In this document: positions 18,981-25,230 of the stretch, one piece after another
How positions within the stretch are numbered: the first letter of the stretch is position 1
Layout of the letters: each line of letters begins with the position of its first letter
Assembly: GCA_031969915.1 (NCBI GenBank)
Contig: DALYJJ010000071.1
Location: forward strand, 1-31,002
DNA from: DALYJJ01 sp031969915
GTDB lineage: Bacteria > Acidobacteriota > Terriglobia > Bryobacterales > Bryobacteraceae
Direction of reading: 5' to 3'
Length of the DNA stretch: 31,002 nt
The notes under the pieces: generated by a model
The model's database searches: none
Seen by the model: the letters and a program-made list of their open reading frames with translations, nothing else
Told to the model about the DNA's origin: nothing
Position numbers and translations under genes: made by a program

Positions 18981-19037
18981 CTGAGAGTCCTATGGTAACA
19001 ATCGGCGGGGCGGTGATTGAATTGCACGGCAAATGGC

Positions 19038-20213
19038 ATGACTGCGGCTGACATGTCCACGGTTCCCAAGCCCAGACTGGTCTTCTGGGAACTCACAACT
19101 GGTTGCAATCTCAGGTGCATCCATTGCCGGGCGAGCGCCTCGGAGCTCATGAGTCCAGACGATTTGACCTACGGTGAGTGCTGCCGCATCATCGACGAAA
19201 TTGCGGAATTTGCCCCACTGATTCTCGTTCTGAGCGGCGGAGAACCACTTTGGCGGCGGGACGTATTCGACATCGCTAAACGCGCCCGGAGCAAGAACAT
19301 ACGTGTCGCACTGGCCACCAACGGCACGCTGGTGGACGAGGCCATGGCGCACCGCATCAAAGAGTCTGGAATCGAAAGAGTTTCGATCAGCCTGGACGGC
19401 GCCGACCGGGGCACCCACGATACGTTCCGCGGCCACAGTGGAGCCTTCGATGCCGCCGTGTATGGATTGAAGTGCCTGAAGCAGGTGGGTCTTTCCACGC
19501 AGATCAACGCCACAATCTCGCAGCATAACGTGCACCAGTTGCCGCAACTGCTGAATTTGGCGCTGTCGCTCGGAGTCGACGCCTTCCACCTCTTCCTCCT
19601 GGTGCCGGTTGGCTGCGGGCTGACGATCGCCGAGGACCAGTCGATCAAAGGCGACGAAGCGGAGAAGATTCTGAGTTGGTTCTACGAGCGCTCATTGGAT
19701 AGCGGGATCGAGATGAAGGCGACCTGCGCGCCGCACTATTACCGGATTGTGCGGCAGCGGCGGGCGGAGGCGCGGCGGGCGGGACTGGCGGTTCCGGAAC
19801 TGCCTGGCGCGCACGGGCACCATTCGCGGGGAGGCGGGCTGGCGCACCACCACGGCGGCGCCTCGGGTGCGGACGTGCCGTCGATGAACCAGATGACGCG
19901 CGGGTGCCTGGCGGGCAGCGGCGTGTGCTTCATCTCGCACCTGGGCGAGGTGCAGCCGTGTGGGTACCTGCCGACGTCGGCCGGCAACCTCCGTCAAATG
20001 AAGTTCCGAGAGATCTGGCAGGACTCAGAGCTCTTTCACACTCTGCGGGACCTGAACAATCTGACGGGCAAGTGCGGTTGCTGCGAGTTCAAGCAGGTGT
20101 GCATGGGATGCCGAGCGCGGGCGTACGGGATGACGGGCGATTTCCTGGGCGAGGAGCCGTTCTGCATCTACGAGCCACGCATGGCCGCGCCCGCGGTTCC
20201 GGGTGTGCACTGA
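19038..20213 (+). CDS. Radical SAM/SPASM protein, AhbD/NirJ-like (putative heme b synthase)
   Basis: The 391-residue protein (start at ATG 19038; TTG 19017 and ATG 19053 are alternatives, none with a clear Shine-Dalgarno) has the radical SAM cluster motif C23-x3-C27-x2-C30, the SAM-binding GGEP at 67-70, and a C-terminal SPASM domain. The SPASM cysteines include C290, C297, C308, C346, C349, C355, C358 and C376. The segments TRGCLAGSGVCFISH, GEVQPCGYLPTSAGN and KQVCMGCRARAYG resemble AhbD, which oxidatively decarboxylates Fe-coproporphyrin III to heme b in the siroheme-dependent pathway, and the related NirJ/AhbC enzymes. A His-rich loop at about residues 257-274 (GAHGHH then AHHHGG) precedes the SPASM cysteines. 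No other heme gene is in the window, so the AhbD assignment rests on motifs alone. A different peptide- or porphyrin-modifying radical SAM role is possible. Confidence 0.72.
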   Translation: MTAADMSTVPKPRLVFWELTTGCNLRCIHCRASASELMSPDDLTYGECCRIIDEIAEFAPLILVLSGGEPLWRRDVFDIAKRARSKNIRVALATNGTLVDEAMAHRIKESGIERVSISLDGADRGTHDTFRGHSGAFDAAVYGLKCLKQVGLSTQINATISQHNVHQLPQLLNLALSLGVDAFHLFLLVPVGCGLTIAEDQSIKGDEAEKILSWFYERSLDSGIEMKATCAPHYYRIVRQRRAEARRAGLAVPELPGAHGHHSRGGGLAHHHGGASGADVPSMNQMTRGCLAGSGVCFISHLGEVQPCGYLPTSAGNLRQMKFREIWQDSELFHTLRDLNNLTGKCGCCEFKQVCMGCRARAYGMTGDFLGEEPFCIYEPRMAAPAVPGVH

Positions 20214-20240
20214 GGTTCTGACCGAAGGGCCGGCCGAAGC

Positions 20241-21125
20241 CTATTCGAGACGGCGGGTGAGGGGCGTGGGATCGGCAAACTCCGCGAATGTCCGGCGCGG
20301 CCGGCGCCCCGGCCATTCCAGGCGGAGATCGTTGCACACTTCCTCCAGCATCTCCACCGTGGCCTGCCGGGATTCCATGGCGAAGGCCGTGAGCAGGAGG
20401 TTGTCGCAGATGGTATTGATCAGACGCGGGATGCCCTGCGAACGGACCTGCAATTCCGCCACGAGTTCCGGTGAGAACACGGTCTGCTCCGACAGGCCCG
20501 CCTTCTCCAGGCGGGAGGCGATGTAGCTGGTTGTCTCCTCCAGATCGAAAGGGCGGAGGTGGCAGCGAAGAACGATGCGCTGCTTCAACTGCCTGAGGTC
20601 CGGGGCATCGAGCTTCCGGTCCAGTTCCGGCTGCCCGGCGAGGATGATCTGCAGGAGCTTGCCGATTCGGGGGTTCTCCAGGTTGCCGAGCAACCGGATC
20701 TCCTCGAGGACCTCCCAGTCCAGGTTATGGGCCTCATCGACCATCAGGACCGTGGTCCGGCCTTCGTTCGCCTGTTGAATCAGCAACTGGTTCAGGGCGA
20801 AGAGGACCTCCGTCTTCGAACTGCGATTGCAGCGAAGGTCGAGGTCATAGGCGATCATTTCAAAGAACTGCTGAACATTGAGGCGGGAGTTGAACAGGAA
20901 CGCGAACTCGATGTACTGGGAAGCCAGGTAGTCGCGCAAACATTCGAGCATCGTCGTCTTGCCGGTTCCGACCTCGCCCGTCAGAACGATGAAGCCCTTG
21001 CGGCTTTGCACCCCGTAGACCAGGTTGGCCAGCGCTTCTTCATGGGGCCGGCTGCGGTAGAGAAACGCCGGGTCCGGGCTCAGCGCGAACGGCGTTTCTG
21101 TGAAGCCGAAGAAAGCGTTGTACAT
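20241..21125 (-). CDS. ExeA/GspA-like AAA ATPase
   Basis: The 294-residue protein begins MYNAFFGFTETPFALSPDPA, the signature opening of the ExeA/GspA family. It carries Walker A GEVGTGKTT (50-58), Walker B VLMVDEAH (126-133), the sensor segment IILAGQPEL (160-168) and the C-terminal winged-helix-like lid with GIPRLINTICDNLLLTAF. Family members work as ATPases in type II secretion assembly, in exosortase-linked polysaccharide loci and, as TniB-like relatives, in transposition. Here no peptidoglycan-binding domain follows and no secretion, exosortase or transposase gene is adjacent. It lies 91 nt downstream of csm5 on the same strand, separated by a long palindrome, so co-transcription with the Csm operon is possible but unproven. 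The protein is unlikely to be a known Cas component. Confidence 0.88.
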   Translation of the reverse strand: MYNAFFGFTETPFALSPDPAFLYRSRPHEEALANLVYGVQSRKGFIVLTGEVGTGKTTMLECLRDYLASQYIEFAFLFNSRLNVQQFFEMIAYDLDLRCNRSSKTEVLFALNQLLIQQANEGRTTVLMVDEAHNLDWEVLEEIRLLGNLENPRIGKLLQIILAGQPELDRKLDAPDLRQLKQRIVLRCHLRPFDLEETTSYIASRLEKAGLSEQTVFSPELVAELQVRSQGIPRLINTICDNLLLTAFAMESRQATVEMLEEVCNDLRLEWPGRRPRRTFAEFADPTPLTRRLE

Positions 21126-21173
21126 ACGATCGGGAATCCAGCGAACAGGAATCCGGCCACGCGACTAGAGGCA

Positions 21174-21201
21174 TGGTACCACGTGGTACCACGTGGTACC
21201 A
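21174..21201. repeat. 28-bp perfect palindrome made of GGTACCACGT tandem units
   Basis: Three tandem 10-bp units, GGTACCACGT at 21175-21184 and 21185-21194 and GGTACCACGC at 21195-21204, build a perfect palindrome over 21174-21201. It lies in the spacer between the csm5 stop and the exeA-like start. The short period and dyad symmetry could give a hairpin in RNA, a cruciform, or adjacent protein sites. There is no following U-tract on either strand, so a simple intrinsic terminator is not supported. Confidence 0.85.
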
Positions 21202-21216
21202 CGCGGCCCGGAGGTC

Positions 21217-22365
21217 CTACGCCACTTCGAGCAGAACCCATCCCGGCAGCGTCGCCGGCTGATTGCCAGCGAACACCACTCGCCGCGTCTTCGGGAACGG
21301 CATCCCGGACGCCAAGGCCCGGGCGAAAAACGGAAACTGCCCGACCGTCTTCCGGTACTCCTCATTCCCTGTATCGACCGTGGCGCTCTTTCCCAACAGT
21401 CCCGTTCCCCAACCCAGGGGCAGCAAACACGCCTGACCGCCGCCCCGGACGGTCTCCAGCCGCTGTTGCAACGCCTCCAGCGAAGCACGGAGCGGAGCCA
21501 ACCCCGTCCAGTCTGCGTACTGCCGGTGCAGGGCTAACAGCTTGGCCGAGTATGCATTAGCAGTTTCCGACAAACGTCGTAAATCAACCGGTTCACGCCA
21601 ATGCAGGGTGCGCAGAATCTCCGGTTGGGCGAAGAACGGGCGTTCCTGCCACTCGCCCTCAAAGACGGTGCCCGGCGCCGCCATCTCCGCGAAGATCGGC
21701 GTACTGTCGTCGACGCGCCGTGCGTCCACAGTTCCGCGCGGGCTCTGCTTCCAACCGAGCTCGTACTTGCCGCTTTTCGCTACAAGAGTAGAAACTCGGA
21801 CCAGATAGACTCGGAACGCGCTTGCGGCCACTGCTCCGGAGTCCCCCAAAGCCACTGGTTTCATGCGGCTGACGCCTGGCGCACCGGCAGCCGAATGCTC
21901 GACCACTTCCCCGGGATTCCGCGGCGGGCGGTCCCCTTTCAGACGGCTGTCCAGTTCCTTCAGCGCGCCCTCATTCCACCGGGAGTGAATCAAGCCGGTG
22001 CGCAAAGCCCCCTTCAGGGCGGAAGCCGGAAGGAAGGCGCCACCGGGCCCCGAGGAGAACGTGGGGATAAAGAGATTCTCCGAGCGCGCCCTCTCCCAAA
22101 TCGCTGTATACGCAGGGTGATCGAAGGGGATGCGCCGGCCGGCGAAATTCTGTGCGAACCCGCCCCAGGAGGCGAAATCCAGCTTGTCGGCCTTTCGAAT
22201 CTGGGCCAGGTAGCCGTCCAGCCGGGAACCCCTCGCCAGGAGGCGAAAAATGCGGGTCTGGTCAAGCACGTTCACCTGGTCCCGCCAAACCATATAGTCG
22301 ATGGGCGACAGTTTTCCGCCGTCACCTACAAGAGTAGGAGTCAGGCAAGTGACGCGGTATCTCAT
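21217..22365 (-). CDS. csm5: Type III-A CRISPR RAMP protein Csm5
   Basis: The 382-residue protein starts at the ATG of an ATGA overlap with the csm4 stop (22362-22365); longer in-frame versions would run back into csm4. The N-terminus MRYRVTCLTPTLVGDGGKLS is the typical first strand and glycine turn of Csm5, followed by PIDYMVW. FIPTFSSGPGGAFLPASALK with GALRTGLI is the RAMP 'IPGSSLKGAIRTA'-like segment. LPLGWGTGLLGKS is the glycine-rich loop near the C-terminus, and MPFPKTRRVVF matches the conserved 'P.TR' element. Csm5 caps the 3' end of the crRNA backbone in the Csm complex and helps recruit maturation nucleases. It is the last recognisable csm gene, and no csm6 follows. Family assignment is firm by motif and operon position. 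Confidence 0.9.
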   Translation of the reverse strand: MRYRVTCLTPTLVGDGGKLSPIDYMVWRDQVNVLDQTRIFRLLARGSRLDGYLAQIRKADKLDFASWGGFAQNFAGRRIPFDHPAYTAIWERARSENLFIPTFSSGPGGAFLPASALKGALRTGLIHSRWNEGALKELDSRLKGDRPPRNPGEVVEHSAAGAPGVSRMKPVALGDSGAVAASAFRVYLVRVSTLVAKSGKYELGWKQSPRGTVDARRVDDSTPIFAEMAAPGTVFEGEWQERPFFAQPEILRTLHWREPVDLRRLSETANAYSAKLLALHRQYADWTGLAPLRASLEALQQRLETVRGGGQACLLPLGWGTGLLGKSATVDTGNEEYRKTVGQFPFFARALASGMPFPKTRRVVFAGNQPATLPGWVLLEVA

Positions 22366-23873
22366 GAGTTCACCCGCCAGGGAATCGGTATCGCGAAGGC
22401 GAAACCCGCCCGGTAGACGGGGTGGGGGAAGCCCTCGGGAGCGACATCGGCGGCGCGGCCCTTGGGTGGGGCGGCCGCGACCAGCACGGAGCCCTCGGCC
22501 ACCATGTGCACTGTCTTCTTGACTTCGCCGGAGCGGTGGCGGCTTTCGATTCGGCCGGACCGGGTGACCAGCGAATAGGTGCCCTTCTGCCAGTCGATGG
22601 CATCGGAGGCAGCCGGGTTGAAGAGGGAGAGCAGCCACCACCCGGTCCCTCTCGCGGCGCCCTCTTCAGGGGCGCTGAGGGCGGGAAGGGGCGCGGGTGG
22701 CTCAGCGGCCACCGTCCCGGGCGACTCGACGGCGGCGAACGTCTCGGGCGGGGCTTCGGCTTCGGGCTGGGCTTCGGTTTCCGGTTCCGCTTTGGCTTCG
22801 GGCTCCGCTTCGATTTCGGGCTCCGCCCCGGTTTCGGGCTCCGCTGGCGGAGCCGTGCCGGCGGCTGGTTCGGTTTCGGAAGCTTCGCCGATCGGGGCTT
22901 CCACGGCTGCGGCGTCCATCGTCTCAGCCGCCTCCGGCAGCAGCGCCGCCGGCGGAGCGGGCGCTTCGAGCAGGGCCACGAGCGGCGGCTCCCACTGGGC
23001 CACGGCAGACATAGGGGGCGGCGGCTCGGGGATCTCGTCGAGGGCCTCGGGCAGCGAATCTTCGAGAGGCGTCACGGGCTCGACCTCGGCGGGTTCCGCT
23101 GCGACCGGCAGCGGCTCCACCGGCTTGGGCGGCGGAGACTGCTTCTTCCTTGGCGGCGCGAGCAGCAAATCCGGAAGCGAGCCCTCGTGGAAGCGCGGCT
23201 CGAGCGACCGGCCCCATCCGCGAGTTCGCTCGCCGCCGATGCCGGTATCGGCCAGCAGGCGGAAGGCAGCGCGAAGCGGCCCGATCCACCGGTTGCGCGC
23301 GGCTTCCGAGGCGAACGCCACGGCGCACCACAAGCCGGCGTTGTCGCTGAACTCCAGACAGGCCGTGGTGTGAACCTCGCAGGCGCCGGGCGACAGCCGG
23401 TCCACCGCGGCGGAGGTGCGCATGGCAATGCGATAGGGGCCGTACGGCGAACGCCGGTTCAACGGCAGCAGGCATCCGCTGGAGCCGTCCACCACCCAGC
23501 GCTCCTCGTCGACGACCTTCTCTTCAAGCAGCACCGGAATCAGCGACAGCGGCACGAACCGGGCGCCCTTCCATCGGACCTTGCCCGAAGCGGGCGGAGG
23601 CCACAAACCGGCGGGCGGGGTGACGAACAGCAGATCGTCCTGCCAGGGAAAGCAGGAACTGAAGGAGAGTTGGCTCTCGGCGCCGACGGCGGTGGCTTCG
23701 AGGAACGCCTCGAAGTGGCCGAGTTCGCGCATTGCGGCGCACACGGCCGAGTACAGTGTGTCGCTGTGGCACAGCCGGTCAACGCGGTCGGGCGCGCCCG
23801 AGTCGGGTCCGAATCGAAAGGGCGCCGCCGCCCGGAAGCGGACCAGCAGTCCGGGGAGGCGAAGGTCGGTCAT
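22362..23873 (-). CDS. csm4: Type III-A CRISPR RAMP protein Csm4 with large low-complexity insertion
   Basis: The 503-residue protein is much longer than the roughly 300 residues usual for Csm4. Residues 1-239 give the N-terminal RAMP part: FRFGPDSG, DTLYSAVCAAM, and the glycine-rich GIGGERTRGWGRS at 211-223. Residues about 410-503 give the C-terminal part: GWWLLSLFNP, YSLVTRSGRI, KKTVHMVAEGSVL, and HPVYRAGFAFAIPI. Between them lies an insertion of about 170 residues rich in Pro, Glu and Ala, with a hexapeptide repeat AEPExx at 344-379. By family knowledge Csm4 binds the crRNA 5' tag and anchors Cas10. The gene starts 3 nt after the csm3 stop and overlaps csm5 by 4 nt. The insertion is in frame and flanked by intact conserved blocks, so the gene appears functional rather than broken. 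Confidence 0.9.
   Translation of the reverse strand: MTDLRLPGLLVRFRAAAPFRFGPDSGAPDRVDRLCHSDTLYSAVCAAMRELGHFEAFLEATAVGAESQLSFSSCFPWQDDLLFVTPPAGLWPPPASGKVRWKGARFVPLSLIPVLLEEKVVDEERWVVDGSSGCLLPLNRRSPYGPYRIAMRTSAAVDRLSPGACEVHTTACLEFSDNAGLWCAVAFASEAARNRWIGPLRAAFRLLADTGIGGERTRGWGRSLEPRFHEGSLPDLLLAPPRKKQSPPPKPVEPLPVAAEPAEVEPVTPLEDSLPEALDEIPEPPPPMSAVAQWEPPLVALLEAPAPPAALLPEAAETMDAAAVEAPIGEASETEPAAGTAPPAEPETGAEPEIEAEPEAKAEPETEAQPEAEAPPETFAAVESPGTVAAEPPAPLPALSAPEEGAARGTGWWLLSLFNPAASDAIDWQKGTYSLVTRSGRIESRHRSGEVKKTVHMVAEGSVLVAAAPPKGRAADVAPEGFPHPVYRAGFAFAIPIPWRVNS
22737..22844 (-). repeat. 18-bp-period repeat encoding AEPExx hexapeptides in csm4
   Basis: Six consecutive 18-bp units encode AEPETG, AEPEIE, AEPEAK, AEPETE, AQPEAE and APPETF (Csm4 residues 344-379). 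On the plus strand the 12-mer TTCGGGCTCCGC recurs exactly at 22797, 22815 and 22833. The exact period suggests expansion by slippage or unequal recombination within the larger low-complexity insertion (about 22650-23156). Confidence 0.85.
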
Positions 23874-23876
23874 TGC

Positions 23877-24713
23877 TTACTCGCCGAGACTGGCCGCGAA
23901 GTCCGGGCCGGCCACCGTGGTTTGCAGCGCGGAGAGGTCGCCGCCGGACGTGAGCGCCTGTTCGCCGATGCTGCCCGCGTAGAACGCGCGGCTGCGCCAG
24001 GCCAGGGTGACGTTTTCCAGACGCACGCGGCCGCTGCCACGCGAACCGCCGCCTCCGAGGGTGTCGTCTTCGAGAAGGCGCAAACCCTGCACCAGCAGAC
24101 CCACCAGAGCTTTGTCTTCCTCGCAGAGAATGTCCAACACCATCCGCACTTTGAAGCGTGCGCCGGCCGGCACGCGCTCGAGCGTCCTGGGGTTGGCCTG
24201 CGACGTGATGCGATCGACGGCGTTCTCGCTTTTGACCTCGGTGATTTCGTCGTCCAGGTTTTCGCGCATCTGGGCGGTGATGCTCTCGGCAACCAGCGGG
24301 GCGTCGTAGACGGTGAGCCGGGCGGGGCTCGCCGTGGGCGTATCGAGCGGATCGCCCTGCACGCGTTCCATGCGGCCGGGGTTACGGCCGAACAGGATGC
24401 AGATTTCGTCGTCCGGCCGGTCACTCTGATGGATGCGCACTTCCTGGCCGCGGCGGCGCGACAGGTACACGAGTTCGGCAGGGACGGCGAGGCCGGTGGC
24501 CTGTTCGAGCAGCGAGCGCAAGCGGCCGCGGAGCGAACTGCCGGGCACGTAGGGGCGGCCGAAGGCGTCCTTCACGACGGGGTTGTCCGCGCCCCCGATT
24601 TCGAGCGAGCCTTTACCGGCCCCGATATGCAGGCCGGTTTCGCAGACCAGCTCTCCCTGGAGAATGAGCTTGCCAATGAGGCGGAGTTGGGTCTCGGCGG
24701 TGTGGGAACTCAT
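23877..24713 (-). CDS. csm3: Type III-A CRISPR RAMP protein Csm3 (backbone ribonuclease)
   Basis: The 278-residue protein carries the diagnostic Csm3 N-terminus. LVCETGLHIGAGKGSLEIGG (22-41) leads into ADNPVVKDAFGRPYVPGSSL and RGRLRSLLE. D43 in GGADNPVVKD aligns with the catalytic Asp of characterised Csm3 proteins (D33 of the streptococcal protein), so target-RNA cleavage at 6-nt intervals should be retained. The thumb region with ENLDDEITEVKSENAVDRIT is also typical, as is the glycine-rich LGGGGSRGSGRVRLENV near the C-terminus. Csm3 forms the helical backbone along the crRNA. The ATG at 24713 follows the csm2 stop by 8 nt and is preceded by AAGAGGA. Length and motifs are normal; nothing appears broken. 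Confidence 0.93.
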   Translation of the reverse strand: MSSHTAETQLRLIGKLILQGELVCETGLHIGAGKGSLEIGGADNPVVKDAFGRPYVPGSSLRGRLRSLLEQATGLAVPAELVYLSRRRGQEVRIHQSDRPDDEICILFGRNPGRMERVQGDPLDTPTASPARLTVYDAPLVAESITAQMRENLDDEITEVKSENAVDRITSQANPRTLERVPAGARFKVRMVLDILCEEDKALVGLLVQGLRLLEDDTLGGGGSRGSGRVRLENVTLAWRSRAFYAGSIGEQALTSGGDLSALQTTVAGPDFAASLGE

Positions 24714-24721
24714 GAATCCTC

Positions 24722-25228
24722 TTATTCGTTGTAGGCGACGATGGCTTCAAACAGATCGCGGAAGCGCTCGTAGCCGCGCGTATCGTTCTTGCGGGTCACC
24801 TGCAAAAGCAGCTTCTCGAGGGTATCGAGGGAACGGAGCGAGTGACGGGCGATGGTGTAAGCCAGGCGCGCGCGAAGCATGACGAATTCCTGCTGGCGCT
24901 CGCCTTCGGCGGCCCGGCAGGCGCGGCGCACGGCGTTGTAGAAGCGGCGGAGCTGGCTGCGGGTGCCGGAGTCCATGTCGCGCATGCGGGCGACGACGGC
25001 ATGCGCCTGGTTATCCAGGTAAAGCGGGTCGGCGATCAGCTTGTCCAGGTCGATTTCCGGCGGTCCGTCGAAGCGGCCGCGGTCGCCGCGGTCGCCGCCG
25101 CGATCGGGACGTCCACCCCGGTCGCCGCGTTCTCCGCGCTCTCCGCGGTCCCCGCCTTCGCGGGGGCCCCGGCCTTCGCGCGGCGGACGCCCTTCGCGCC
25201 TTTCCTGCTGCTGTGGTTGGTCTGCCAT
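24722..25228 (-). CDS. csm2: Type III-A CRISPR small subunit Csm2 with Arg/Gly-rich N-terminal extension
   Basis: The 168-residue protein (start at ATG 25228, 2 nt after the cas10 stop, with GAGG 7 nt upstream) has a Csm2-like helical C-terminal domain. Its signs are LIADPLYLDNQAHAVVARM, then SQLRRFYNAVRR, the helix EFVMLRARLAYTIARHS and the end YERFRDLFEAIVAYNE. Csm2 subunits line the target RNA opposite Csm3. Residues about 9-58 form an unusual extension rich in Arg, Gly, Asp and Glu (repeated RGERGDRGG-like units) that is probably disordered. Typical Csm2 proteins are about 110-150 residues and lack this segment. An in-frame start at 25258 would overlap cas10 and adds only MGQSTHRGIV, so it is less likely. 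Its position between cas10 and csm3 supports the assignment. Confidence 0.9.
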   Translation of the reverse strand: MADQPQQQERREGRPPREGRGPREGGDRGERGERGDRGGRPDRGGDRGDRGRFDGPPEIDLDKLIADPLYLDNQAHAVVARMRDMDSGTRSQLRRFYNAVRRACRAAEGERQQEFVMLRARLAYTIARHSLRSLDTLEKLLLQVTRKNDTRGYERFRDLFEAIVAYNE

Positions 25229-25230
25229 GA

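Noticed and set aside
21779..22336. A 12-mer CTACAAGAGTAG occurring twice, at about 21780 and 22325, considered as a possible CRISPR repeat fragment.
   Set aside because: Both copies lie inside csm5, in frame, encoding similar TLVA/TLVG strands; there are only two copies about 545 bp apart and no array structure.
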